Part shown: positions 53,388-62,118 of the stretch, piece by piece
How positions within the stretch are numbered: position 1 is the stretch's first letter
How the letters are laid out: each line of letters begins with the position of its first letter
NCBI GenBank assembly: GCA_041484195.1
Contig: JBGPHC010000006.1
Span: 99,787-163,786 of the forward strand
Source of the DNA: PSRI01 sp041484195
GTDB taxonomy: Bacteria; Bacteroidota; Bacteroidia; Chitinophagales; Chitinophagaceae
Length of the DNA: 64,000 nucleotides
Reading direction: 5' to 3'
The notes under the pieces: generated by a model
What the model was told of the DNA's origin: nothing
Databases searched by the model: none
Seen by the model: only the letters and a program-made list of their open reading frames with translations
Position numbers and translations under genes: made by a program

Positions 53388-53954
53388 ATGGCTTTGGCAG
53401 ACAACCATAATATTACCGAAAGCGACTTAATAAAAGGATGCATTGATGGCGACCGCCGAATGCAGGAGTTACTTTACCAGCACTTCTCTCCCAAAATGTA
53501 CGCGGTATGCCTCCGCTACGCCGGTAATGCCGATGATGCCCAGGATATTCTTCAGGACGGTTTTGTTAAGGTGTTCAGGAATCTGGAACGCTTTCGGGGA
53601 GAGGGATCATTTGAAGGCTGGGTGAGAAGGATTTTTGTAAATACAGCTATTGAACATTATCGCAAACAGATGAACCTTTATCCTGTCCCGGAAAACCTGG
53701 AAAATTCCAGCGAGGATAAGGATATTTCCGCACTGGACAGGCTGGATCTGAAGGACCTGGTGAAGCTGATCCAGGAATTATCACCGGGATACCGGACCGT
53801 ATTCAACCTTTATGCCGTTGAGGGATATACCCATAAGGAAATAGGTGAACTGCTGGGAATCAGTGAGGGCACCAGTAAATCGCAATTGGCCAGGGCCAGG
53901 GGCATATTGAAGAATATGATTAATCAAAGAAAAAAGACCGAAGGGCGTCCATAA
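53388..53954 (+). CDS. RNA polymerase ECF sigma factor
   Basis: The 188-residue product is a sigma-70 family factor with regions 2 and 4 only. Region 2 reads 'LLYQHFSPKMYAVCLRYAGNADDAQDILQDGFVKVFRNLERFRGEGSFEGWVRRIFVNTAIEHYRK'. Region 4 reads 'LSPGYRTVFNLYAVEGYTHKEIGELLGISEGTSKSQLARARGILKN'. It is followed nine bases later by a gene for a single-pass membrane protein that could be its regulator. The target promoter cannot be inferred from this window. Confidence 0.93.
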   Translation: MALADNHNITESDLIKGCIDGDRRMQELLYQHFSPKMYAVCLRYAGNADDAQDILQDGFVKVFRNLERFRGEGSFEGWVRRIFVNTAIEHYRKQMNLYPVPENLENSSEDKDISALDRLDLKDLVKLIQELSPGYRTVFNLYAVEGYTHKEIGELLGISEGTSKSQLARARGILKNMINQRKKTEGRP

Positions 53955-53963
53955 CCATGACTC

Positions 53964-54884
53964 ATGGATTGGAAGGAAAGACTATATAAATTCGAAGTAA
54001 TTCCACCTGGCAAAGTCTGGGAGCGGATAGCAAATGACCTGGACAATGAATTCCTGGGGATCAGGAACAGGCTGACGCGATTGGAGGAGCAGCCGCCTGC
54101 CGGAGTATGGAACAGGGTGCGCGAAGAACTGGCAGAAAAGCAGAAAGGCCCCATACCCGTGCCCGCGGGACCGAACAGAAAGAGAATCTTGCAAACTGCC
54201 ATGGCTGCTGTGGTTGTGGGCCTGGTTTTCATGGGTGTGAAATATGGGTGGTTTAGACCTTCCTTAACAGAAAACAGGATTGTGCAGGAGACCCATATTC
54301 CCGCTGCAAAAGATAGCAGCCCTGCAACAGTATCTCCCGACTCCGGCCTCTCCGAAAAAATCAGTACCAGTATTGGCGGCATGAGTAAGATTATTTCCAA
54401 TTTCGTGCATAGTAAGCAGCAGGGTTCGGTGGTTCATGAACAGCCTGCCGTACTAGGGGAAGCAGAAAATGGATCCGGCAGAATCCAGACAGATAATCCC
54501 GTACCGTTGCCCGTTACTGATCAGGTCGCCTCCCTATCTGACCAATTCGACCTGAATAGCCTTAACAAAAAGCTCAGAAACCTGGAAGGACAAATAAATG
54601 ATGACGTGAACCTCCGTGAACTTGCCAGCGGTTACCTTGTTTTATCGGATACCAATAACGAAGATGTAAGACTATCATCAAAATTGCGCAATTTGAGGAC
54701 CTGCCTGGTCCCCAATGCCGCCAAGGAGGAAATCCTGAATATGATCCTGGGTGGAAACGGACATTGCAATACCATTGTCAGGCAATGGCAGGAGAAGATC
54801 CTGACCAGTGCTTTTATCCCTTCGCTTCAAAACTTCATGGGTATTGAAGATCTTACTAAATTGCTGCAGTCAGAACACGAATGA
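53964..54884 (+). CDS. Membrane protein paired with ECF sigma, candidate anti-sigma
   Basis: The 306-residue product has a cytosolic N-terminal part of about 70 residues, one transmembrane helix at about residues 73-92 ('ILQTAMAAVVVGLVFMGVK'), and a long periplasmic region. The cytosolic part contains two copies of a PPxxVWxRIxxxL motif, 'IPPGKVWERIANDLD' and 'QPPAGVWNRVREELA', about 30 residues apart. The topology and operon position are those of an anti-sigma factor, but the zinc-binding HxxxCxxC motif of the ZAS family is absent, so this is inference. The periplasmic region ends in a helical segment, 'LVPNAAKEEILNMILGG'. Confidence 0.65.
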   Translation: MDWKERLYKFEVIPPGKVWERIANDLDNEFLGIRNRLTRLEEQPPAGVWNRVREELAEKQKGPIPVPAGPNRKRILQTAMAAVVVGLVFMGVKYGWFRPSLTENRIVQETHIPAAKDSSPATVSPDSGLSEKISTSIGGMSKIISNFVHSKQQGSVVHEQPAVLGEAENGSGRIQTDNPVPLPVTDQVASLSDQFDLNSLNKKLRNLEGQINDDVNLRELASGYLVLSDTNNEDVRLSSKLRNLRTCLVPNAAKEEILNMILGGNGHCNTIVRQWQEKILTSAFIPSLQNFMGIEDLTKLLQSEHE

Positions 54885-54908
54885 TTTTCCCGCTCCTCAG
54901 CTTACTTT

Positions 54909-54916
54909 TAATTTTG
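54909..54916 (+). promoter_or_regulatory. -7 box (TAATTTTG) upstream of thioesterase-like gene
   Basis: This exact TAnnTTTG match lies 16 bases before the ATG at 54932, giving a leader of about ten bases. Confidence 0.5.
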
Positions 54917-54931
54917 AACTAAATCATTTTT

Positions 54932-55369
54932 ATGGCCAGGATAAAGATCGATGTCCCCGCTGAATTTTCATATACAACCCGTATTCCCGTCCGCATAACC
55001 GACCTCAATTACGGAGGCCATATTGGCAACGATACCATACTTTCACTAATACACGAAGCGAGAATTCAGTTTCTCGGCCACTATGGCTATGGGGAGTTAG
55101 ACATGGACGGGGTGGGATTGATCATGAGCGATGCGGCCATTGAATACAAGAAGGAAATGTATTATGGTGATATCCTTGAGGTGAGTATGGCGATAACGGA
55201 GTTTTCCAGAGTAGGATTTGACCTGGTTTACCGGTTGGATGTGGAAAGGAATCAGAAAAGGTTATGCATTGCCGTTGGGAAGACCGGAATGGTTTGCTTT
55301 GACTACAAGAAACGCAAGATGGCACACATGCCAGAAACAGCCAGAAAAAAATTAGCCACCAACCCCTGA
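54932..55369 (+). CDS. Hotdog-fold thioesterase (YbgC/4HBT type)
   Basis: The 145-residue product is a single hotdog domain. 'YTTRIPVRITDLNYGGHIGNDTILSLIHEARIQFLGHYGYGE' matches the YbgC/4-hydroxybenzoyl-CoA thioesterase pattern, although the catalytic Asp position is in 'DLNYGGH' rather than the classic 'DTDAxGxV'. 'IEYKKEMYYGDILEVSMAITEF' and 'GMVCFDYKKRKMAHMPE' complete the fold. The substrate is unknown. It has its own promoter box downstream of the sigma operon. Confidence 0.82.
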   Translation: MARIKIDVPAEFSYTTRIPVRITDLNYGGHIGNDTILSLIHEARIQFLGHYGYGELDMDGVGLIMSDAAIEYKKEMYYGDILEVSMAITEFSRVGFDLVYRLDVERNQKRLCIAVGKTGMVCFDYKKRKMAHMPETARKKLATNP

Positions 55370-55453
55370 GTTCCCTTCCTCAAGTTGTTAGACTTAGATG
55401 CTCCGTGACTACCTCCCAATGACTAGTGACTACTGACTAACGACTACTTACAT
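55370..55453. repeat. TGACTA-rich simple repeat in convergent gap
   Basis: The gap between the thioesterase gene (plus) and aroE (minus) contains several spaced copies of TGACTA/GACTAC-type hexamers between about 55410 and 55446. It looks like low-complexity sequence without coding capacity. No terminator hairpin was recognised. Confidence 0.35.
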
Positions 55454-56191
55454 TTAACCCCCATTCCATATCTTCCAGCTCTCTTCGGCCTGGATTATCA
55501 GCATTTCATATCCGTTTTGTATAAGCGCTCCTTGTGTCTCCGCTTTTTGGAGGAATAAGGATTTTGGAGGATTATACACCAGGTCATACACATAATGATC
55601 CGGAGTTATTGCTTCATAGGGAATAGGTGGGCATTCTTGTATATGGGGATATGTTCCCAATGGCGTGCTGTTGATGATCACCTGGAAATCTTTCAGCAAT
55701 TCCGGACGGAGATCATCATAGGTAAGATGGGAATCATCATGGAGTCGCCTGCTCACGACTCTGTAATAGATGCCCAGTTTTTGGAGTACCCATTTCACCG
55801 CCTCGGCGGCTCCTCCATTTCCCAGAATAAGAGCTTGTTTATGATTGAATTTCAGGTTTTGAGAAAATGATTTTTCAAATCCAATGATATCTGTGTTGTA
55901 TCCAATGGTGGTATGGCCGAGTATCCTGATACAGTTACAGGCATGCAGTCCTTCGGGAATTCTGCTGGTATCATCCAGTTGCGACAACACTGAACGCTTA
56001 TAGGGGATTGTTACATTGATTCCCTCAAGGCCGGGATTTTGGTTGATGAGGGATTGCAATTCGGTCACGGAGCGGATAGGGTACAATTCATAGCGGCAAT
56101 CCGAAATCCCTTCCTGAAGGAATTTCGCGGTAAAATATTCTTTGGAAAAGGAATGACCCAGTGGATTGCCTATTAATCCGAACAACCTCAT
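55454..56191 (-). CDS. aroE: Shikimate dehydrogenase
   Basis: AroE reduces 3-dehydroshikimate with NADPH in aromatic amino acid synthesis. The 245-residue product carries S14 and S16 in 'GHSFS' for shikimate binding, catalytic K65 in 'GINVTIPYKRSVL', D101 in 'IGYNTDIIGF', and the dinucleotide loop 'ALILGNGGAAEAVKWVL'. It is slightly shorter than the usual ~270 residues. Its ATG overlaps the stop of the upstream comA by four bases, so translation of the two is coupled. Confidence 0.94.
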   Translation of the reverse strand: MRLFGLIGNPLGHSFSKEYFTAKFLQEGISDCRYELYPIRSVTELQSLINQNPGLEGINVTIPYKRSVLSQLDDTSRIPEGLHACNCIRILGHTTIGYNTDIIGFEKSFSQNLKFNHKQALILGNGGAAEAVKWVLQKLGIYYRVVSRRLHDDSHLTYDDLRPELLKDFQVIINSTPLGTYPHIQECPPIPYEAITPDHYVYDLVYNPPKSLFLQKAETQGALIQNGYEMLIIQAEESWKIWNGG

Positions 56192-56961
56192 TGAGCCGCT
56201 TCTTTATTCAGAAATAAATGGAAAGTGTCTCCACGGAGCCCGATCCTCATTGCTTCGAGGGGCAGCACTTCGGCGGGAGCAATATTGCCCAGGTTCACAT
56301 TGCAGCCCAATAACTCTATAAAGTACAACTGTTGGGCTTTTTGGGGCGCTTCCCAAATAATTTGTTCCGAAGGTATTTGGGTCAGGATCTCCTGCACCAA
56401 GCCTTCCCTCACTTCTCCGCTTCCCCTGTAAATGCCCACATTACCGGCTTCTCTTGCTTCCGCAATCACATAGGTAGACCCTGCCAGAAGTTCGGCCTTC
56501 ATCAATTCAATCCATTTGTAGGGAGGGATGATATGTTCGGCGTCCTTGCTGCCAACTTCACTCAGGACCACGCCATATTTTGTGAGTTTTTCAATATAGC
56601 CGCATTTTTCTGCATGGGGAATTGTGATGGAACCATCGCTGACCTCCATATAGGTGATCCCATAATCCCTGCACACCTCCACATAGTCATTGAACTGATT
56701 ACGAATCAAAAATGCTTCAAATAAAGTGCCTCCGAAATAGATGGGCAGGTCGTAGGAGCGGTAAACTTCTATCTTTTCGCGCAGGTTGGGGGTAACGAAG
56801 GATGTGCCGAAGCCCAGCTTGATGATATCTACGTGCGGATGGGCCACACTGAGAAAATTCCTGGCTTCTTCTGTGCTTAATCCCTTATCCATAATCATAG
56901 TAACTCCGGAATTGCGCGGTTTCTTGTTCCTTTCGGGAATTTGCGTGAGATTAAAATTCAT
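56188..56961 (-). CDS. comA: Phosphosulfolactate synthase-like protein (ComA family)
   Basis: ComA adds sulfite to phosphoenolpyruvate to give phosphosulfolactate. The 257-residue TIM-barrel shows 'GVTMIMDKGLS', 'DIIKLGFGTSFVTP', 'YFGGTLFEAFLIRNQFNDYVEVCRDYGITYMEVSDG', 'VLSEVGSKDAEH' and 'VIAEAREAGNVGIY', all family blocks. In archaea it leads to coenzyme M and in Bacillus to sulfolactate. No comB or comC partner is visible here. Overlap with aroE means coupled synthesis, which is odd for the known pathways except that both consume phosphoenolpyruvate-derived carbon. A role in sulfonate or sulfonolipid precursors is possible but inferred. Confidence 0.88.
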   Translation of the reverse strand: MNFNLTQIPERNKKPRNSGVTMIMDKGLSTEEARNFLSVAHPHVDIIKLGFGTSFVTPNLREKIEVYRSYDLPIYFGGTLFEAFLIRNQFNDYVEVCRDYGITYMEVSDGSITIPHAEKCGYIEKLTKYGVVLSEVGSKDAEHIIPPYKWIELMKAELLAGSTYVIAEAREAGNVGIYRGSGEVREGLVQEILTQIPSEQIIWEAPQKAQQLYFIELLGCNVNLGNIAPAEVLPLEAMRIGLRGDTFHLFLNKEAAQ

Positions 56962-56987
56962 GAGCGGCGGATATTTTAAAGTAGCCG

Positions 56988-57017
56988 CAAAAATAGGGAA
57001 GAATATGTTTACTCAAA
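56988..57017 (-). promoter_or_regulatory. comA-aroE promoter, TTTG-N18-TATTTTTG
   Basis: On the minus strand the -7 box TATTTTTG (56988-56995) is preceded by TTTG (57014-57017) at 18 bases. It lies 27 bases before the comA ATG and would drive both comA and aroE. Confidence 0.65.
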
Positions 57018-57069
57018 CCTGAAATCGGTCAACCTCTGAAGTAAGAGGACCAGGATAATGCCAGATCGG

Positions 57070-58491
57070 TCAGATCGACTTATTGCGTTTATACCTTGCA
57101 ATGAGGTCAACTACCTGCTGGTTTTGAAGAATAGTGGGATTGAGTTCGATGAATTTCTTGAGTGTTTTCGGCGCCCTTTCCATGGCTTTTTCCAGTTGCA
57201 ATAAAGCTTCTTTGGATTTTCCTTTTGCAAAGAGGACGGCGCTCTTGTAAAAAAGAAACAATGGCTTGTCGCCTGCCACTTCCTGCGCAACCAGTATCTG
57301 TTGCATGGCCTGGTCGGTGAAATTATTTTTATACAGGCAGCGTATCAGCGCTTCCCAGCCACCCAGGTTACGAGGTTTGGACTTTACAACGTTGGAAAAA
57401 TAGAGAACGGCTTCCTTGATATTTCCCATTTCCATCAGGCACTCTCCCATCGCGAGATTATATTCAGGCTGCATGCGATGAATGCGCAGTGCAGATTCGA
57501 GGTATTGCACCGCTTTATTCAGGAAAGATTCATTGATATAGGTGCAGGCTATTTTGTAATAAAGTTTGCTGCCCTCGGGATTGAGGTGAGAGGCTTTCTT
57601 ATAATAAAACCTGGCCTGCGCATAATTCCTGAGCCTGTCATAGCAATGCCCGATGGCCTCGTAAATTACGTCTTCCGGTCTGGCCAGCTCAATCACTCTT
57701 TCCAGAGCCTCGATCGCGTCGCGGTATTTCCTGAGCCTGATATAGGCATCTGCCATATTGCGATACGCATAATCGAATTTTTCATTGATTACAATCGCAT
57801 ATTTGTAGGCATCAATTGATTTTTCATACAGCTTTAGGCCCTGGTAAGCGGCTGCCAGGTTGAACCAGGCTAGTTCATTGTAGGGATATTCATTGATGAT
57901 ATGCTGGTGCAGGCGGATACTTTCTTCATTCCTGCCGGAAAAATCGGTCCAGAAACAAATCTTATATAAAGCTTCTTCATTATTGGGATCATATTCCAGT
58001 ATATGTTTCAGGCAATCGAATACTTTGTCAAATTCCTCGTAGTCGTCGTACACATCGGCCAGTTCAAAAAGCAGGTTGATCCTCTCTTCATCCTCAAAGT
58101 GATGAATGGCTTCCTCGAGCAGGGCCACCGCTTTGGGTTGCTGGTCCAGGGCCAGGTAAGCGTCTGTTTTCAATATGTAAATGTCAATATCGCTGGCATC
58201 GAGAATTTCGGCCTGTTCCAGCAGGCGGAGCGCATCCACATAGCGGCGGGAGGCTATGAGCAGGTCGGCCTTTTTAACCATGAGCGATGCGGAATAGGGA
58301 TATTGCTCCATGGCCATTTCAGCGGCTTCCAGGGCCTTGGGAATCTCATCCTTGTCATCAAAATGGTCAATGATTTTTTCGAATGCCTCTTCGTCCAGGT
58401 AGGAATGGCTTTGGCCCGATCGAAGATTCTCAAACTGCCTCAGTAACTCTTTCAATTCATCCCTGTCGTGGCGGTAAGGGTTTTCTTTCAT
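57070..58491 (-). CDS. Tetratricopeptide-repeat protein
   Basis: The 473-residue product has no signal peptide and consists of about 11-12 TPR-like helical repeats. Typical repeat cores are 'LAWFNLAAAYQGLKLYEKSIDAYKYAIVINEKFDYAYRNMADAYIRLRKYRDAIEALERVI' and 'AQARFYYKKASHLNPEGSKLYYKIACTYINES'. TPR proteins mediate protein-protein contacts; the partner is unknown. A near-consensus TATCTTTC lies on the minus strand at 58507-58514, just upstream of the start. Confidence 0.88.
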   Translation of the reverse strand: MKENPYRHDRDELKELLRQFENLRSGQSHSYLDEEAFEKIIDHFDDKDEIPKALEAAEMAMEQYPYSASLMVKKADLLIASRRYVDALRLLEQAEILDASDIDIYILKTDAYLALDQQPKAVALLEEAIHHFEDEERINLLFELADVYDDYEEFDKVFDCLKHILEYDPNNEEALYKICFWTDFSGRNEESIRLHQHIINEYPYNELAWFNLAAAYQGLKLYEKSIDAYKYAIVINEKFDYAYRNMADAYIRLRKYRDAIEALERVIELARPEDVIYEAIGHCYDRLRNYAQARFYYKKASHLNPEGSKLYYKIACTYINESFLNKAVQYLESALRIHRMQPEYNLAMGECLMEMGNIKEAVLYFSNVVKSKPRNLGGWEALIRCLYKNNFTDQAMQQILVAQEVAGDKPLFLFYKSAVLFAKGKSKEALLQLEKAMERAPKTLKKFIELNPTILQNQQVVDLIARYKRNKSI

Positions 58492-58622
58492 GCATTAGAG
58501 GTTATTGAAAGATAATATATTATTCTCAAAATGGAAATTATTTGTAACCTTTTGACTTCCGGATCGTTAAATAAGTATTAAAGTTTGTGATGAACGGATT
58601 TCAAATGTTAAAAAAAATACCC

Positions 58623-58630
58623 TAAATTTG
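58623..58630 (+). promoter_or_regulatory. -7 box (TAAATTTG) giving a near-leaderless start
   Basis: This exact TAnnTTTG match ends seven bases before the ATG at 58637. It overlaps an alternative in-frame TTG (58628-58630) and so rules that start out. Confidence 0.55.
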
Positions 58631-58636
58631 CCTTCA

Positions 58637-59005
58637 ATGTTAAAGTCCCGAAACATATTGTTAAAAACTGCGAAGAGGATTTTCGTGATTATGGTTTTGT
58701 TCACCATCACCAAGTTTGTGTTCGCGGTGAGCGGCATCAGGTCAGGTGGCGGTGACGACAAGCATAAGAATGCTTCCCACAGCAATGCTTTTTCCAATAT
58801 CAAGTCAACGGTCACTTTTTCGTTGAAGAGCAAACTGCAATTCGACTGCGATGTGCTGAACCCAAATACCGAAGAACGTTTCGTAATGTATAATTCCATC
58901 CTCACTTACAGGAAAGGGAATGTCACCTATATTCTTCCTTACAAAACCAGGTCGATCAAGCTTCCCAGCTTCATCAGGTTATGCCCCATGCCCAGCGGCA
59001 AGTAA
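58637..59005 (+). CDS. Small exported or membrane protein of unknown function
   Basis: The 122-residue product starts with a basic region and one hydrophobic segment ('RIFVIMVLFTITKFVFAV'), consistent with a signal anchor or uncleaved leader. The rest is a Lys/Ser-rich beta-like domain ('STVTFSLKSKLQFDCDVLNPNTEERFVMYNSILTYRKGNVTYILPYKTRS') ending 'LCPMPSGK'. I do not recognise a family. It is a single-gene unit between the TPR gene (minus) and the GLPGLI-like gene (minus). Confidence 0.55.
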   Translation: MLKSRNILLKTAKRIFVIMVLFTITKFVFAVSGIRSGGGDDKHKNASHSNAFSNIKSTVTFSLKSKLQFDCDVLNPNTEERFVMYNSILTYRKGNVTYILPYKTRSIKLPSFIRLCPMPSGK

Positions 59006-59204
59006 GTTTTCAATTCAAATTATTGGTTAATGATTTCAGGCTGTAAATTTTTTCATTACAGGTATGCATGATTTTATATTGGAAAGGGGCCGGCAGGAGC
59101 AGACAATAGGGGCCTGGAAAATATCCTGACTAAAATATTCTCTGATTCATCTCTTAATTGGACCAGTGGATGAGGGACTTTCCTGAAAAAAGGGATGGAT
59201 AAAA

Positions 59205-59879
59205 TTAATTACTCTTCAGCCTGATGCTTTCTGCGTAAGTCAATTCGCGGTAACCGCGGTAAGTAGATTTATCCAGATTGAATTTCTGGACGGGAACTGG
59301 ATCAAAGCTGACCTTGGAGGCCGTATATTTTACCTTGAGATTCCCTACTGAAGATTCATATTCCAGGGCCAGACCCGGAAGATTCCTGAATTGAAAATCA
59401 AAATCCTTATTCTCCGTAGTCAATTCCGAAGTATAATAAACGCTGAAAGTATTTCCGTCTTTCAATGTGGCAGTTGCCTTCTGGCATTTGTATCCCAGGA
59501 TCATTTTCGTTTCTTTGCCCGTAATGAATTTGATCCCTTCATATTTCTTATTCAGGTCTTCCCAATCAGATTTGGTCATGCTGATAAGTAATTTCTGATT
59601 GCCATATTCTTTCAGCACAAAACCATTCCCATTCTTTGCGTCCTGTATGGTTACTGTGGAACCAAGGGCGCTTTTCATTTCTGTCCGGCTGAGGCCTCCC
59701 TTCAGATATACCGTGGTGGAAGCCCCGTCAAACATATCGGCCAACTGGGGTTCTTTGGAACCCGTTTGCACCGTTACATCATAAACGATGGTGCCCTCAG
59801 ACAGAATCTTCTGGGCATGGGAGAAGGTGCTGGATAGCAATCCAACAGCCATGAGTCCAAGGATTCTTTTTGAGTTCAT
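59205..59879 (-). CDS. Secreted GLPGLI/DUF4412-like protein
   Basis: The 224-residue protein has a signal peptide ending 'STFSHAQ'. The mature beta-rich domain has 'GTIVYDVTV' at its start, a central 'KMILGYKCQKATATLKDGNTFSVYYTSEL' and 'FRNLPGLALEYES', which matches the GLPGLI motif position. These blocks identify the family, whose function is unknown; members are secreted in Bacteroidota. It lies downstream of yidC on the same strand, 102 bases away. Confidence 0.75.
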   Translation of the reverse strand: MNSKRILGLMAVGLLSSTFSHAQKILSEGTIVYDVTVQTGSKEPQLADMFDGASTTVYLKGGLSRTEMKSALGSTVTIQDAKNGNGFVLKEYGNQKLLISMTKSDWEDLNKKYEGIKFITGKETKMILGYKCQKATATLKDGNTFSVYYTSELTTENKDFDFQFRNLPGLALEYESSVGNLKVKYTASKVSFDPVPVQKFNLDKSTYRGYRELTYAESIRLKSN

Positions 59880-59981
59880 CAGAATTTTGGTTTATGGATA
59901 AAGATAATGAAATGCATGCCGGAGTTGCAGCAAAGGATGTTAAAAAACGGGGCTAGCTTAACGGTAAGCCATCAAAGTCAA

Positions 59982-61820
59982 TCATTTACCCGTTTTTTTG
60001 GCCTTGGGATCCTGAAGCTTTTTTTGGGTTTCCTGCATTTGTTCAAGTCGCTCCTGCCACTTGCTCTTGGTTTTGGGCTTCTTCTTATTTGCCTCAAGCT
60101 GGGCCAGTATCTTGTCGTGATCAATGATATAATTCTGGATCACGTATTGCAATACCAGGGTAATGACGTTTGAGACCGTATAATACCAGGTAAGGGCCGA
60201 AGGCAAATTGTTGAATATGCCCAAAAGCAGGAAGGGAAATATATAGGGCATGTATTTCAACATCGGGTTATTCTGATCCGGTGTTTGAGACATGCTATAG
60301 AGTGAAATAATAAAACTTGTTGCCGTGGCCAGGAGTGTAAATAGGCTCACGTGGTTCCCATAGAAGGGGATACTGAAGCCGAAATGGAAAATAGAATCAT
60401 AGGATGAAAGGTCTGTGGCCCACAAAAAGCTCTGCCCCCTCAATGCAATGGTTGAATTGAAAAAACTATAGAGGGAGAAGAATATCGGAATCTGTAGCAG
60501 GGCTGGTATGCAGCCTCCAAGCGGATTTACCCCGGCGGTCCGGAATAATTTCATTTGTTCCATGGCATAGGCCTGCTGGTAATCTTTCAGTTTGGCCTTG
60601 AGGATTTCCAGTTCCGGGCGAAGGGCCTTCATCTTGGCTCCGCTCAAATAACTTGTATAAACCAGGGGAGATGTGAACAAACGGATGAAGATCGTCAGTA
60701 AGGCGATTACGAGGCCATAGCTGCCAATGAATTTCTTAAAGAAATCGAATACCGGCATCACGATCCACTTATTGATATATTTTACAAAAGCGTAGATGCC
60801 CTGGCCCAGGTTGATCAGATTCTGCATGCCCAAGTTATAGCTGCTCAGGATCTTGTAATCATTGGGGCCATAATATATCTGCATGGGAATGCTGGCCTTT
60901 CTTCCTGCAGGCAATATGATCTTCAAATTGGCCGTGGCCTTGGTGATGATATGGGTTGAATCCGGATGAGAGGCGCAGTTGATTTCACCCGAATTGAAAT
61001 TGTTTTTCGCGATCAGGGTGGTATTGAAAAATTTTTGTTTGACGCTCAGCCATTGGAGGGGCTTTTCAAATTTCTTGTCAGAGGTTCTGGCGAGTGTGAA
61101 ATAATCGTAGTCATTATCGATCCAAAAACCAACCTGTGTCTCTCTTTTTTCAGTGGCGATATCCATTTCATGCTGCCTGGCTTCATCCTGCCAGATCAGG
61201 TTGAGGCTGTTCTGGGTAAGGAGGCGGTCGGCCCCATCCATCTGGATATTCCAATCTATCATGTAATTATCAGGGTGCACGGTGAAACTGTGAATGATGG
61301 TTTGCCCGCTTGAATCATGGAGGCGATAATTGATCGTCTGTGACCCGTCGGCGGCTTTGGTCAGGTCGCCACCTTCAAAATAGAGATCGGCCACCTGGGC
61401 GGAGCGGTTTGCCGAAGTATTGATGGCATAGCTGATCTTACTGAAGTCGCCTTCTACCAATTTGACTGCCTGGCTATCGATGGATTTGAAATTCTTGAGC
61501 TCTACCAGCCTGGGTTGCGCGCCTTTGTTGGAAAAAACGATTTTCATTACCGCATTTTCCACGACGGTCTGTTTTTCCGTGCCTATTGCCGCTGCGGGGA
61601 ACTCACCCGCAGACTGAACCCGGTTCAATGAATCCAGTTTCAAAGAATCCACCCTGGCAAACTTGGTATCGACCCTGGGTTGCAACAAGGCCAGCGAATC
61701 CTGGATATGCCTTTGTTTTTTTTCAGCTTCCATCTGACCCTGGCGGGTGAAATAAAAAAAGCCCAAGAACATCAGCGCCAGCAAGACAAATCCAATGACC
61801 GCGTTTTTGTCAAATTGCAT
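59982..61820 (-). CDS. yidC: Membrane protein insertase YidC
   Basis: YidC inserts and folds inner-membrane proteins, alone or with SecYEG. The 612-residue product has an N-terminal anchor helix (about residues 5-25), a large periplasmic P1 domain (about 60-345), and a C-terminal five-helix core. The core begins at 'WIVMPVFDFFKKFIGSYGLVIALLTIFIRLFTSPLVY' with the hydrophilic-groove Arg in 'FIRLFTSP', followed by the coiled C1 loop 'PELEILKAKLKDYQQAYAMEQMKLFRTAGVNPLGGCIPALLQIPIFF'. A Lys-rich C-terminal tail may bind ribosomes. It has its own TACCTTTG promoter box. Confidence 0.96.
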   Translation of the reverse strand: MQFDKNAVIGFVLLALMFLGFFYFTRQGQMEAEKKQRHIQDSLALLQPRVDTKFARVDSLKLDSLNRVQSAGEFPAAAIGTEKQTVVENAVMKIVFSNKGAQPRLVELKNFKSIDSQAVKLVEGDFSKISYAINTSANRSAQVADLYFEGGDLTKAADGSQTINYRLHDSSGQTIIHSFTVHPDNYMIDWNIQMDGADRLLTQNSLNLIWQDEARQHEMDIATEKRETQVGFWIDNDYDYFTLARTSDKKFEKPLQWLSVKQKFFNTTLIAKNNFNSGEINCASHPDSTHIITKATANLKIILPAGRKASIPMQIYYGPNDYKILSSYNLGMQNLINLGQGIYAFVKYINKWIVMPVFDFFKKFIGSYGLVIALLTIFIRLFTSPLVYTSYLSGAKMKALRPELEILKAKLKDYQQAYAMEQMKLFRTAGVNPLGGCIPALLQIPIFFSLYSFFNSTIALRGQSFLWATDLSSYDSIFHFGFSIPFYGNHVSLFTLLATATSFIISLYSMSQTPDQNNPMLKYMPYIFPFLLLGIFNNLPSALTWYYTVSNVITLVLQYVIQNYIIDHDKILAQLEANKKKPKTKSKWQERLEQMQETQKKLQDPKAKKTGK

Positions 61821-61842
61821 ATTACCTTAAAATTAGAGTGGG

Positions 61843-61850
61843 CAAAGGTA
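61843..61850 (-). promoter_or_regulatory. -7 box (TACCTTTG) of yidC
   Basis: This is the same octamer as the rpsJ, rpsL and fusA boxes, on the minus strand 23 bases before the yidC ATG. A TTG at the expected -33 distance was not seen. Confidence 0.5.
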
Positions 61851-62118
61851 GTATCTTAAATCCAAAATCCTGCATTCACGGCATCTATCCTGAAACCTGC
61901 GCCAGTATGGGATTAGAATGCCGTGCGGATACCAAAGGCATTCGATCTGGGCCCGCCATGGCGTGGATTCTATTGTATAATTTTTAACACCCTCCACAAA
62001 AGAAATCCAAAAACCAGACGTTCTTGAATTGCGATTCACGATGATTCCGGGGTGCAGCAACAAATCCTCTTCAACCTGTCTGTTGGGCGCCATTGCAAAC
62101 TCTTCAATTATTTCGGTT

